DNA of 64,000 nucleotides, taken from NCBI GenBank assembly GCA_964036155.1, contig OZ038423.1, positions 48,127,249-48,191,248 of the forward strand. Direction: 5' to 3'. Origin of the DNA: Diploscapter coronatus. Its lineage: Eukaryota; Nematoda; Chromadorea; Rhabditida; Rhabditidae. The position numbers were made by a program, and so were the translations under genes. Positions 23,601 through 34,373 of this stretch are shown piece after piece. A model generated the notes under the pieces. It was not told the origin of the DNA and did no database searches. It was given only the letters and a program-made list of their open reading frames with translations. Numbering within the stretch: position 1 is the stretch's first letter; every line of letters starts with the position of its first letter.

Positions 23601-25493
23601 AATACCCCAACCGAACATGACAATTCGTGTTAAAATCGTCATAGTTTTCGAAAAACTCGTTTTCACGAGCTAGTGATAATATACTCGCGTCATCTATCGA
23701 AAGCACTAGTCGGAGAAAATTCAGGAATCTTGTCAACGCGCATGTGGTACGTATCGAGACGTCAATGTATGTCTTCAGCCCAAGAGCGAAGGCGACTGTG
23801 AATTGGCCGTTTCAAAGTAATTATCTTAATTACCCTAATTAAAATGAATAAATTAATTATCCAAACTAATCAAGGTGGTACTACGATGCCGCTAAGAGCT
23901 CTTGCCAGTTGATGATGTGGACGGGTTGTGGTGGAAATGGAAACAAATTTTCGAGCAAGGAGGACTGCGAGAGATTGTGCAAAGAAGAAACCAGCTGGCA
24001 ACAGGAGTCAATTCACGTCTGGTAATTAGGCTAATTATTTCCAAGTTACTTACCTAGACAATTATAGCTCGTTATCAAGATCCTCAGGACCTTGCCTCGA
24101 TTCAATTTCAATGTGGTACTTTGACAACGATCAAAACGAATGCCGGATCTTCACGTTTGGAGGGTGTCGAGGAAACGGGAATAGGTGAAATTCTTACTGT
24201 TGGCTGAATTTCTTTACTTCTACTTGAAACATAAACTCGTTAGAGAAGATTGATTGTGCGTGCAATTCGGCAGTTTAAGATTCCTCTCCAAATCCGACTG
24301 TGAGCTTCGTTGCGGACCAAAAATGCAGAACCTTGTTCACGTGGATAGCAATTATGTTTGTAAGTTGCCTTTCGAACGAGGTCCCTGTGATGGATCGGAG
24401 AGTCGATGGTTCTACGACCATAACAAGGGTATCTGCTTGGAGTTCGGCTATTCGGGCTGCGAAGGGAATGAAAATCGGTAAAATCATTCATTTTCAAAGA
24501 GAACCATATACATTTTTAGAACTAGCTCCAAAATATTCCAAATTCAGAAGAAGTTTTAAAACAATCCAGCCCACTTTTCGGGCGGTAGTTGAGAAGAAAT
24601 ATCTTTTAAAAATCCAGATTCCTCACCAAGAACGACTGTCTGGCCGCTTGCTCTGTGATCGGAGTGGAGAATGCTCTGTACCGCCTGCAAAGTCCACCAA
24701 CCGTTACTTCGACCGGAAAAGGGTCCTTCAAGGCTGGAAGCGAGGTTCAAAATTCCCTGGAATAAAAATTTCCAATGCAATTTTAGATCACTTTGACCTG
24801 CAACAACCAAGACCAAGTGCCGATTATTTGGTACAAGAACAATGAGTTGCTGGTGTTCAGTGAGAGGATTAAGGTAAAAAGATGACATAATTTCGATTAG
24901 AAAATCCGAAAAACTAAAATCGTCTATTGAAACTTTTTTCGGAATAAAAATTACTCGAAAGACAATGAAACTTGTTCTTTCAAAATTGATAAAAAAAAGC
25001 GATCATTCAGGAAATGAACGACCTGAAAGACGTTGTGATATCGCACGCTGCGCCTTCGGATAGCGGCAAGTATTCCTGTGCGATTGGTGACGAAGGCGAG
25101 TTGAGCAACGAGTTCAGCCTGCAAGTGGAACGTGAGTTTTGAGTAAATTTGCAAAATGAAGCCTTTTCTCACTCTCCTAAAAATTAAATTTTACGATGAT
25201 ATCCGAAACCTGGTCTTGTTGTCTATGCTTCACGATCTTTGAAATGAAACAATCAGAGTAGTTAAAAAATAATTAATGGAATTGGTTCTTCGTAAAATTA
25301 CATTAAACCAACCCAAAATTTTCGATTTCCAGAAATCCTCCCCTCCGACCTGGCGTGCGTCGACAAAGGCACGGAAGCGATGTGCTCACTGATCGTGAAG
25401 AACAAGCTGTGCGGCAAGCAGCGGTACGGCTCTCACTGCTGTGCAACTTGCTCCAAGCTCGGATACAACGCGTTCAAACCCAAGAAGTTGTAG
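11629..25493 (+). CDS. mig-6: Papilin (mig-6 orthologue), basement-membrane glycoprotein
   Basis: 42 coding exons join in perfect phase to about 2,129 aa, close to the length expected for a long nematode papilin. Order: signal peptide ([16 protein letters not shown]), a dibasic/furin-like RAKR at about 48-51, thrombospondin repeat 1, ADAMTS-like Cys-rich and spacer module, further thrombospondin repeats, an acidic linker, 11 CCPD repeats, 11 Kunitz domains, an Ig domain and a C-terminal PLAC domain. Papilins are secreted extracellular-matrix proteins that modulate ADAMTS proteases and, in C. elegans, distal-tip-cell migration. The first two exons are 11629-11712 and 11864-11944. The other exons are listed under the domain entries. 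The start is the first ATG after an acceptor at 11603. AATAAA occurs at 25906. The domain order is diagnostic, and residual doubt concerns single exon edges. Confidence 0.95.
11986..13609 (+). other. mig-6: Papilin: TSR1 plus ADAMTS-like cassette
   Basis: Exons 11986-12083, 12127-12168, 12352-12610, 12739-12832, 13037-13353 and 13468-13609. TSR1 runs from [19 protein letters not shown] to CNLDPCPEG. The Cys-rich part follows ([51 protein letters not shown]), then the spacer ([20 protein letters not shown] to KYEFSIPLD). This is the ADAMTS cassette without a protease, as in papilin and ADAMTSL proteins. Exon 12352-12610 reads through an apparent GTGCTT donor. Removing those 34 nt would break the frame, so no intron is called there. 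Confidence 0.9.
13580..16386 (+). other. mig-6: Papilin: thrombospondin type 1 repeats 2-7
   Basis: After the exon ending at 13609 the exons are 13909-14003, 14052-14171, 14282-14364, 14947-15079, 15180-15400, 15548-15680, 15730-15845 and 16259-16386. Repeats open with [79 protein letters not shown] and [17 protein letters not shown]. The [12 protein letters not shown] repeat lacks the CSxTCG core and is degenerate. The Trp-rich strands are where C-mannosylation occurs in this family. The 299-nt intron 13610-13908 contains short imperfect repeats (around GCGCGG) but no coding. Confidence 0.88.
16430..18282 (+). other. mig-6: Papilin: 11 CCPD (lagrin-type) Cys-rich repeats
   Basis: Exons 16430-16497, 16628-16828, 16981-17086, 17190-17309, 17356-17629, 17675-17983 and the start of 18221-18516. 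There are eleven about 24-residue units of the form C-x(5)-GCCPD-x(5-6)-A-x-G-x(4)-GC, for example [19 protein letters not shown] and [19 protein letters not shown]. Units 2 (CCAD), 5 (CCKD) and 11 (CCDD) deviate at Pro. Units 2 and 3 are separated by an acidic Glu/Lys-rich linker (about 16720-17090). The exon ending at 16828 needs a GC donor (GAG|GCAAGG). The alternative GT donor after 16843 adds five residues and keeps phase. Confidence 0.9.
19919..19976. repeat. 12-bp hairpin in a papilin intron
   Basis: GCGAAGATCATG (19919-19930) is perfectly inverted at 19965-19976 around a 34-bp loop, inside the intron 19857-20120. It is short, and no function is evident. Confidence 0.5.
20814..22276 (+). 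other. Longest papilin intron (1,463 nt), possible short-isoform exit
   Basis: The intron lies directly after Kunitz 6. Reading through its donor adds two codons (CGT AAG) and then TAA, which would end the protein at about 1,573 aa without K7-K11, Ig and PLAC. The intron is very AT-rich with several TAATTA motifs and no exon-like ORF. I see no AATAAA soon after the stop, so use as a 3' end is inference. Confidence 0.4.
24690..25493 (+). other. mig-6: Papilin: Ig domain and PLAC domain
   Basis: Exons: rest of 24618-24744, then 24787-24873, 25011-25131 and 25333-25493. The Ig domain shows [21 protein letters not shown] and the [11 protein letters not shown] strand. The C-terminal PLAC module holds [33 protein letters not shown] and ends at TAG 25491-25493. 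PLAC (protease and lacunin) is the usual C-terminus of papilins and several ADAMTS proteins. Confidence 0.92.
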
Positions 25494-26973
25494 CGTCATT
25501 TGATTTCTGAAGTTGATAATTGACGCGACAAAAATAGGGAACTAATTGAAGAAAGCACTTAAAATTGTCGTTTTCTACCTTATTTATTTCCTTTTGTACA
25601 TTTTTAAAGTGGTTTTGGGTGCGCATATTCGTTTTATTCCATTTTTAAAATTATGTTTCTCATTAATATGCAGCAAATTTGAACATTTTCTAATTGTTTT
25701 CGCAACCTGTTGACTTGTGAATTTCAAATGAATCTTGATCAAGCGTGTTTTATTATTGTATTTCAGCTCATTTCGAATCAAATTGCTTCACAAACAAAAA
25801 TCTCATGAATATCACTTCCTAACATGGTACTCAAAATTTGTGCTTTATTTTTTCAATTGATCGTTCTTGCCTTAACCTTGTATTTTTCATATCATTTCAT
25901 TTTTGAATAAACTGCTTAATCCAAAAATTTAATGGAATGCATTATATTTAGCCACAGCACATGATGCGTACTAAACATCCATAACAACTTTTAAACCTCG
26001 ATATTATGAGCTGGATATATCAGTCCAAATACCCTAAATGGAACACCATTTTGAAAAGTGATGTCGTGCAATCTCTGTAACATTTTGGCTATTTTTTCAA
26101 TGTCATTTCGGCATTACCAATAGTTGAGTGAAAATGTCAATGCAGCTCGAAAAAAACGCAGTTTCTTTACTCTGTAGTACGACTGTAAATTATCTCATTC
26201 GCTAACTCCCTTAATTGACAGATATGTGGATTACAAATTACTTTATTTTTATTTCTACATGACATGTAATTTTTCATATGTGTACATTTGATCAATAATA
26301 AAATCTTAAACCATCAGCAAATTTAGTAAATTTGCACGTTCTAAAATAACCACTATCATTATTATAAATGAAATTGAAAATAGATACAGATTTCACAGAA
26401 TTAATTATGCTTCAAGTTGTTATTTCGACTTGTGTACATGATGTTAATGTAGCGAGATTAGAATAAACGAAAGTTTAGAAGAAATTATGAACAAATCACC
26501 TGCAGATTTGAGCAGAAAATGTAACCAATTTTTTAGCATCAAACAAGCATGCAGAGATGTTGACGGGGCAGTAAGACAGTGCATTGCGAGCTTTTCCAAA
26601 AATCGCATACTGTCCGCATCGCACCACAATGAAAATCAGCTGCACCGCAAACAAACCTGATGATAAGTTATGCCCGCGATTTCAGCACATAACCCTAATT
26701 TCTAAACTACTTCTTTTTTTTTAACTGACGGATAAATCTTAACGCAGGTGCAGTTTTTAATTATCTGAAAAGTCTATCTTCTAAGCAAGTACTATAAATA
26801 CAAAGCTATTGCCTAAGCAACGTCTTGCACTGCTACTCGATCCATTTCAAGTTTTGCCACTTTTGTTTCGAAAGCTCTACCCTTTCTAAATCATACTGTA
26901 TTGGGATCATTTTTCTCAAGTTGTTATTCTACGGATTTATTATTATCATTAGAGAAACAATTCGCAGAATCGA
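25494..26973. other. Papilin 3' flank and intergenic DNA
   Basis: AT-rich, with no supported coding. The first clear AATAAA downstream of papilin is at 25906-25911. The receptor gene begins after an acceptor (aattcgcag) near 26968. Confidence 0.5.
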
Positions 26974-29633
26974 ATGTCTTGGTGCCATAAACCTATGCCT
27001 TATGCAAAGAATTATGAAATTTGTAAAGGTGAACTAAGTTTTCAGTTTACTTATTCTTATATACTATTCTGCATTACTTTTTTTATAAACCTCGGTAATG
27101 ATTTACTATTTTAGAATTTTTAACATCAGACTCACCACTTTACAAATTGATCGTTATGTGGAAAACTATCATACTTCGTCGAGATATGTTTAGTATATGT
27201 TAGTTAAATAGTTTTATATCGATGTTATCTTCAAAAAATAAATTCATTTATAGTGGATCAAATCACGGTCATTTGGGATACCATCGTATTCATACCGACT
27301 ATTATCGGCATATTTATGACATATCGGTTATTTCGAAAACGTGGAAAATTCTCACAATTCGAAAAATTAATAGTTATCTTACTCATTCTAAATATACTCA
27401 CTTTTATCTGTTTATTGATATATGTAAGTTTTATACCATTATTATTTTATGATGTAATTTTCAATATATGCATTGAAGCAGGATAATACTTCAGGATTTG
27501 TCTAGTTACTATTATTATTACGCTTCTGGCATTTGCTGCCAAGATAATAACATAGACAGATTCAGGGTAACATAATTTAAAATTTTAGCCACGTGTACCA
27601 ATCAATATTTATCTAGTTTAAGTGAATTGTTTAAAATATCATCTGCGTTGCTACAGAAAGGTGTCAGCATTTTGTGAAATAGTATGGACCATATTATTGT
27701 AGTTTTCCATACATTATTTCGCCATAATGTCTCTACTTTTCTGTCGCAACTTTCTCAACTAACTGTAAAATACCACTTTATTTTAAATTTATTTGACATA
27801 TAAAGTTGACTTAAATATAACATAGTTCAAACTTTCCATTGATAGCTGACAAACAGAATTGCAGAAATTTTTGCGTAATTCATTTGCCATGCTTCAAATT
27901 ACATGGTTAATGATGGCCATAAGATTCGTTTCGACTGCAGCTACGATACATAGAGCTAGGACATTTTCACTGTTAGAAATTCTTCCACATGAATATGTCG
28001 GTTTTGACACAAAATGGTTCAATTTAGTCACCGTAACGAAAAAATAACTCAGCTATTTTCCATTATATTTTGGACATTGGTCGGATTTCATATTATTTTT
28101 GGCTGTATCCCCGAACTAACTTATTATGCACTTTATTGGTTGAACGAATATCAAATTGTTGATACTACTGATATAGTTGATATACAATATGTAACGGCTC
28201 TTATACAGTGGAATGTAAGTTAAACGAATACTATCAAAATAAAAATGATTAATGTCAATTATGTAGATAATTTTTAGTATCCTTACTCTGTGATAGCTCC
28301 GATCATAGCAAGTTGTGCTCAGACGATAATTAGCATTGTCACGTTTATTTATATAAAGCGACGTTTTAATTCGTATGACAATCTGAGCCAAAGTGCAAGA
28401 AATGCTGAACGACGCTTAAATCTATACCTAATGGCGAGTGTAAGTTAGCCCGGTCAATGTTGCACCATATTATATTGAAAATGAATATGCATAACGTTTA
28501 GATTTTATGCGAAGTGATAATATATGATGTAGCTATTGTTCAACTATACGGTGTTTGCCCTAGAGGTAGGATATTCTCCTAATCTTTTAATTTCGATATC
28601 TTAACACATACTGTGAAAAATCAATTATGTTTTCGTTGTAATAATTTTTCACATGTAATAGGTCTATTAAGAGGACGAATCTGTGTAAATAATTGATTTC
28701 TCAAACTTGGTTAATACATCAAATCACACATTCGTTTATATTTATAACCAACATCTGGTTTAAAATGCCGAGATTCGTTACAGCGAGTACGAAATGACTT
28801 ATTCAAAACCAATTAAAATGAAATTTATAATTCCTAAGTTATTTTGTTCCCTTGTACAAGTCATAGCATAAACTAACTAGTTTCATAGCTTCAAAGTTAG
28901 AAGTTTGAGAGAACTTACTAGAGTATTTTAGACATGTGTTTTGGCAATAATAAATCGTTATTAAATATGATATCTGATATATGGGTAAGCATTATTAATA
29001 ACAAATTTTCATATTAGCTAATAAAAGAAATGGAAAGGCCGTTTTACCAACATATTCCTGAAAATATGCGCTGAGAAATCCTAAAGGAACGTTCGAAATA
29101 GTCAATCCTTCGATCTTACCATTAGTTACATAAACGATAAGAACTTTTTGTGTCAGATAGAACAAATGAATGCTACTTTGAATTTTTGAGAATAGAACTC
29201 GGCTAATCGTGCTTTAAGAAACCAAAATACCCCTTTCGCGTTATGTGCTTAGAAAGAGCAACTGTAAAATTAGGAGTTGTTTTCTGAATAAACCTTGAGC
29301 AGTATACTTTTCTGACATAAGAAATGGGTCCACACTAGAATAAGTTAAGTTTTCTACCAGCAGCATTAAAAATACTTTCAGGGATTTGCTGACATTATTT
29401 ACCGAAGTGGACCATGTCTCCAAATAATTCCCCTGTTTTTCGTAGCGAGAGGATTGATCAAGGTAGTTTATGTACATGTGCATATAAAAGAAAAAGGACA
29501 ATTTTAGAAGAGCACCACTACTATATCATCGACTACGAAAGAATCAGTCAAAGTTATTGGAGTTACGCCTCATCGTCAGGAGCAATTGAACTCGAATAGT
29601 AATTTATCAACACAGGTCACAAGACTGGTCTGA
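26974..29633 (+). CDS. Seven-transmembrane serpentine receptor
   Basis: Exons 26974-27028, 27254-27423, 27495-27566, 27865-27996, 28053-28214, 28278-28439, 28502-28565, 28662-28684, 29382-29462 and 29508-29633 join in phase to about 348 aa, the usual size for nematode chemoreceptors. Seven hydrophobic segments are visible: TM1 (WDTIVFIPTIIGIFMTYRLF), TM2 (KLIVILLILNILTFICLLIY), TM3 (FAMLQITWLMMAIRFVS), TM4 (FSIIFWTLVGFHIIFG), TM5 (VIAPIIASCAQTIISIVTFI), TM6 (YLMASILCEVIIYDVAIV) and TM7 (GPCLQIIPLFFVARGLIK). A Ser/Thr-rich cytoplasmic tail follows. Exon 4 can also end at 28032, but that leaves a 20-nt intron, so the donor at 27997 is preferred. The receptor family (srv, srx and similar) is not resolved. 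A chemosensory role is inference. Confidence 0.7.
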
Positions 29634-30735
29634 AATTATGATAAAATGTGGAAAGACGTCTCATATGTATAGGCAAAGTTTATACAGCTCACGACTGCTT
29701 AGTTTCTTTTTTACTTTAATTGATTTATTTATTTTATTTTATTAATTCAAATGCATTCCGAAAATGTGTCTAATTTGTCGACTGCTCAATAAAAACATTG
29801 CTTATTCACTCTGTTCGAAGATAGCTGATATCAAAATGTAGCATCTTGTCTTGTAAGATAAAATTCATAACAATTCTGAAAACTGGATCGAGTTATGTAG
29901 AATCGGAAAACTGCCCTTGTTTCAAAAACTCTCAGAGCTCGTAAACCTGTCCAGTTCAGGCGAGTAGGGTCTCAAAATGACGGGCTTTTTCATGTTCGCA
30001 AATGTTTAGAAATGATGAGAATAGCTAACAAGAATTTAATTGGCAATTATCGACAGGATTGAACGAAAAAATCAATGAATCAACTTTAACGCATGCATTC
30101 GCGTGTCTTAGCTTGGCACGTACCGAATGTACCACATTAAAGACTTTTGACAGACCGTGGATTTATTGTCCCTGGGGTTTTTGATTAAATGAATGACGAA
30201 TCTGATGATTAAAACCCGATCTGATCACTTGTTCTGCCTGGTCCGGAAAATTCGATTTTCGTTATTCTGTATGGGAAAAATTCAAATTTGAGCGATTTGA
30301 ATTCTAAAAGTAATAAATTTGGAGGGTTGAAAGCTGTCATTAATATTTAGTACGCACCCTATATATTCCTTATCATATCGTTGGTTTGAATTTCTCCCCT
30401 TTTTTTCTCTTATCCATTAGTGTTCTCTCAAACTAGTAGAAAATAACGACTAGTGCGTTGTTATTTTCGTTCTTCAGTTCTATGGCTTTCTCTAAATTTT
30501 CCTATTTTTTCATTAATGTTTATTTTTAAATATTTCAGAACCACTTCTCAACTACTAAATGCTCGCCTATATCGAGCAATATTGATGATCTAAATTCATC
30601 AAGTCTAATGAATATCGATAAAATGTTGAAATATTCCAACTTAAATATACTAAGTAATCAGGAAAACTAGATCAAATGAATTAGGTGTGATTTGCATTTC
30701 TTTTTATACATAAAAATTATTTTACTGCCTAAATA
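29634..30735. other. Intergenic, no features seen
   Basis: AT-rich DNA between the receptor gene and a MITE. No exon chains, RNA genes or repeats could be supported. Confidence 0.5.
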
Positions 30736-30978
30736 CAGGGTGTTTCAAGTCTATCTCCCTATTTTACTTTTTGAAAATTTTCTTCGACTATCAAGAATTA
30801 GCTTTTCAAAAACCGATGATTTTATGGATATGAGTAATTGGTTTCGACTCGAGAGTTATACGAAACAAAACCCTAACGTAAGGAGAGTACCATACAAAAA
30901 AAACCGTACTCAATTTGGACCAAAAGTAAAAAAGTTATTCAAAAAAATAAAATAGGGAGATAAACTTGAAACACTCTG
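30736..30978. mobile_element. 243-bp MITE with CAGGGTGT termini and TA target duplication
   Basis: CAGGGTGTTTCAAGT at 30736 continues for about 32 bp and is inverted at 30947-30978 with few mismatches. Both ends are flanked by TA (30734-30735 and 30979-30980). Inverted repeats plus a TA duplication are typical of Tc1/mariner-derived non-autonomous elements. No transposase is encoded. An internal open frame encodes a Lys-rich peptide of no recognisable family. Confidence 0.8.
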
Positions 30979-30984
30979 TACATG

Positions 30985-31599
30985 ACTAAATCACTGAGTA
31001 CACAATTTTAGTTTCACTCCGGAAGAAATGGAGTTTGTGGAGTATTATTTCGATAAAAGCACAGAAAGGCGTAGGCAAGTTCACGCCCGAAGAGGTCGAC
31101 AAATTTATGTATGACGCGATAAACAACGAGTACCGGGAAACATACAGCACGAACTGGAAATGAGATGGGGGCCCCACCAGCAAAGATCTCGTGATCAGCA
31201 ACCAATGAGATGATGGGCCAAGTGGCTAAACAAAGCGCGATATCGCGGCTAGAGGACTAGCTAGCAATGAAAATGAGAAGAGAGATCAAGAATGAAGAGA
31301 CTATAAATCGCTGTCTGTTCTGCTATGAAGAACACCATTCAACCAGGTGCACAACGAAAATTGAACCAATAAGGAAATGGGTGAAAGTTGTAAGAAAATA
31401 AAGATGCACTCTATGCGTTAGTAAAAATCACAACGCAAGTAGATGCGCTGCTTGGAGAACTCTACTGGACTTAATCAAGTGCAGAGAAGGACTTAGCCAA
31501 TCAATGGGATTTATACACAACGAAAAGATGTGTCCGCTCAAATGAGAAGAGATGGAGGTATTCGTGCCAATAAAGGAATTTTACCTCCAGACAATAAAC
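30985..31599 (+). pseudogene. Decayed gag of a BEL/Pao-like LTR retrotransposon
   Basis: The + strand carries two adjacent zinc knuckles, CLFCYEEHHSTRC and CTLCVSKNHNASRC (about 31312-31447). They are separated by a linker with an in-frame TAA (31399-31401). Paired knuckles of this spacing are typical of BEL/Pao Gag. The upstream frame (FTPEEVDKFMYD) is interrupted by several stops. No protease, reverse transcriptase or integrase segment is present. The directly following LTR-like sequence supports the call. This is a dead remnant. Confidence 0.6.
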
Positions 31600-31891
31600 T
31601 GTGACATCCCCATTTACAACCTTCTCTATCTCACCTATTTTCGCAGTCTATGCCATCTTTACATTTATGATCTCAAACAATTTGATCCCAAGTAGGCCCC
31701 AGACTTGACGGGTTTATGATATTCCTGTTTTTGGCAATTAAGCTTTACCTGGCGCTTCTAGAAGACACCTTATCACCCCTCCGTGGCATGACCCTGACAG
31801 TATATAAAGTATCACGATTTATCTCCGTTGTTCTTCTAGCAATTTTGTTGGTATTGCCAATAAAGGCTTTCTACTGAACTCACAGCGTACA
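31600..31891 (+). mobile_element. LTR (3' or solo) next to the gag remnant
   Basis: The segment starts TGTGACATCC and ends GTACA. In order it contains a TATATAAAG box (31801), then AATAAA (31859-31864) about 58 bp later, as in retroelement LTRs. TG...CA ends and a TGTGAC start are common in BEL/Pao LTRs. Orientation matches the gag remnant upstream. No second copy lies in the window, so the exact ends are inferred. Confidence 0.55.
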
Positions 31892-33002
31892 AGCAATCAC
31901 CAACCTTAACAAGAAATAAACAAATGCAAGAATTTTAATTGGTTGAACAATAGTCTGCTCAATTTCAAATGCCATTCAGAATGTCATCACGCATTCAAGT
32001 GAAACAAGATCGGGAGGAAGAGAGTAAGGAATTTTCATTTTAATAAACATTAAAAGCAGGGCTGTCTGAAATTCGAAAAAGATCGACCTTTAACTTAAAT
32101 CCGAATATGGCAATTTAAGGGGAAATGAATATTGAAAAAGTAAGAAATCTTCCTTCTTAAAATAATTATCTAGAAATGAATGTAACCTTATTTTTAAATG
32201 ACAACCAGATTGAGATTCCGTATCGGAAATATACAAATTGAAGTTAAAAATAAGTGAGGAAGAGAAAGAAAAATGATCATTCATGGAAGACGAGAAGTGG
32301 GAACTGAATGAGAAGGATAAAGAATTTGGAAAATGGTTTTTAGGTCACTTTCTACCCATATTTTAGTTTTTTAATGTTAACTTATTTCATTGCATGCTAC
32401 TTTTGCTTGGGAGAAACCAATATATTAATTTAAAATCAAATAATTTGTTTATTTCGAAATTTTATTTTAAAAATACGTTATTTTCGACAATAAGTATAAG
32501 ACAAATTGCAAAATTGGCAATCAAGGCGAACATTTCAAGGCAGTAGCTTGGAGAATTTCAAAATTTTGAAAAGAAAAAGTAGGAGAAAATTTCACAAATA
32601 ATTACAACTCGTCATTGCATGATTATTTAGTGGAAAGCATAGGTACATATTAAAGCCAGAGACCAAAAAGAATAAATTTTTGCGTAAAAATAAAAGAATA
32701 AGAGATTCGATAAAGTCATGGAATTACACTTTGAGATGATAAAGAATAAATTATTGCATGGACACTGATCTTTCGTTAAGTTGTGGAATAAAAAGTGCAA
32801 TATCCTTAAGAAATGATAATTTTGATAAATGAAGTGCACATTTTGGAGAGCCGAATACAGGAGTTGTTGCAAAAATCCGATTTAAGAAGAGACATTCCTA
32901 TAAATTTTTGCTAAAAAAGTTCCAGACTCATAACACTGCTAATTTTTCTAGGAATGCCTCTTCATAATTTGAAGAAAAATATCCCCGACGATAATTTCTT
33001 AT
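31892..33002. other. Intergenic, nidogen 3' flank
   Basis: About 1.1 kb of AT-rich DNA between the LTR and the nidogen stop codon. No coding is supported. Confidence 0.5.
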
Positions 33003-34373
33003 CTAGCATCCTTTAACGCTGGTGTTATCGGGACATTCGCAGATGGCTTCATTTGTGGATGACGGCAGGCAGAGGGCTTTGCAACCGCCGTTATTTTCTT
33101 CGCAGGGGGACGGGGCTAAACATTTTATTTTTATTTAGAAAGAAAAACGATCATTCTTACGCGGATTGCATGTTTTCGGAATGCTCAAAATGCCGTAGAC
33201 TTTTCCAGAGCCGCCTAGCGAAATCGGGAACGAATTGTAGCCCTCTCCATACACGCCGACCGTGTGTATTCGATTGCTAAAATGGTGTGTTTCATAATTT
33301 TATAAATCTAGTACCGCGCTATTTCGTCGTTTTGTGATCCGACCAGAATCACCTTCTTTAAATAAAAACTTTGACGTTAAAATTGACAATTGCTTCCTTT
33401 CATAATTTAGCTTGTAGTTTTCCCAGGATAATAATTTCGAAATTTCCGAAATCGCTCACTCTTTCCAGTCAGTCCAGTAGAACCGTTCCTCGTTCGAGTG
33501 CGTCAAGCCGAACGGATATTGAATGTTCGCGTAAACGACGCGCCGATTCGCCCCGTTCAAACCGATGCAGGAGAGGCTGAATTTTTTGAGGTTTATTTTC
33601 AATTTTTCCCAGATGAATTGGCTTTTTCAAGCTGCCTTACCGATGGCTGCCCGCATCGACCCAGCAGAGCTCACGACGATTCGGCAGTACCACTATTCCG
33701 TTCGGTAAGTGGATTTGGTCGTTCAGGAAAACTCTGAAAAAATGATTGATGAGGAATTAGGTTTTCAACAAATTTGAAATTTTCAATTGATCCGCACTTT
33801 CCGGCTAATTTATGAAAAATATTAAAGGAGTTGAAAAAACCAACTTTAACTTACCGATTATTCTCGCCGTCCAAGTCCATTCTTCCGATGAACGGGTTTT
33901 GTCGGTGCCAATCGGCGTAGTACAAATGCCTCGAGTTGAAGTCGATTGCGACTGAGCGGGGGTTGACGAGGCCTTCGTTCAACAGTGTCTTCTGGTACTT
34001 GCCATTCAGAGAGGCGACTCCGATCTCGTCCTTTGCAGAATCTGCGTAGTAGATGTTTCTAAAGTTTAAAATTTATACAAAAATTGAATAGGTTTCAGAA
34101 AATATCGGATTTCGTAGTTTTTTTAAAGTAGACAAAAGGCCTAACCCCGATTTCCAATCGATCGCGATACCCTCCGGCGAGCTGAGTTCTTTCGTTAAGA
34201 TCTCCTTCAAATCCGTTCCGTTCATATTGGACGACCTAATCGTGTGGCCTAAACAGAAATTTCCGACTAAAACTTCTATTTTCATACTCACCAGTGATAT
34301 CGCTCCAGTAAATCCTATCTGCATCGCAGTCATAGTCAATCCCAACTGGTATGTGGTTCGGAATGACGATGAG
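33003..34373 (-). other. nid-1: Nidogen: YWTD beta-propeller and C-terminal EGF
   Basis: Exons 34373-34292, 34248-34146, 34058-33855, 33733-33641, 33576-33460, 33368-33315, 33276-33161 and 33115-33003. Propeller blades include DADRIYWSDIT, SPEGIAIDWKSGNIYYADS, PRSVAIDFNSRHLYYADW, RRELCWVDAGSH and NEERFYWTDWKD, closing with GKVYGILSIPKTC. The last exon is one EGF (CEENNGGCKALCLPSSTNEA...CECP). The acceptor for 33368-33315 (TCAAAG) is the only one that keeps the blade frame. Confidence 0.9.

Larger units (their letters stand above)
18330..24671 (+). other. mig-6: Papilin: 11 Kunitz domains
   Basis: Exons: rest of 18221-18516, then 18561-18992, 19103-19312, 19656-19856, 20121-20209, 20253-20355, 20595-20696, 20754-20813, 22277-22451, 22749-22884, 23159-23302, 23347-23514, 23725-23816, 23875-24021, 24068-24184, 24280-24477 and the start of 24618-24744. 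Every domain has the six Kunitz Cys and a GGC/SGC-x-GNxNxF core (K8 has [10 protein letters not shown]). P1 residues (after the second Cys) in order are His, Asp, Gln, Lys, Thr, Ser, Asn, Tyr, Glu, Leu, Asp. K2 and K3 are separated by a Pro/Gln-rich linker (about 18730-18900). K7 and K8 are separated by an acidic Ser/Glu-rich linker (23159-23302). Three acceptors end in AAG (22748, 23874, 24279). They were chosen because only these keep the Kunitz frame. Confidence 0.92.

Noticed and set aside
28033..28052. 20-nt intron in the receptor gene
   Set aside because: Too short for a nematode intron. The donor at 27997 gives a 56-nt intron in the same phase.
33316..33356. Frameshift in the last nidogen propeller blade
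   Set aside because: The acceptor TTTAAAG at about 33357 gives a wrong frame, but TCAAAG at 33369 restores it, so no frameshift is needed.
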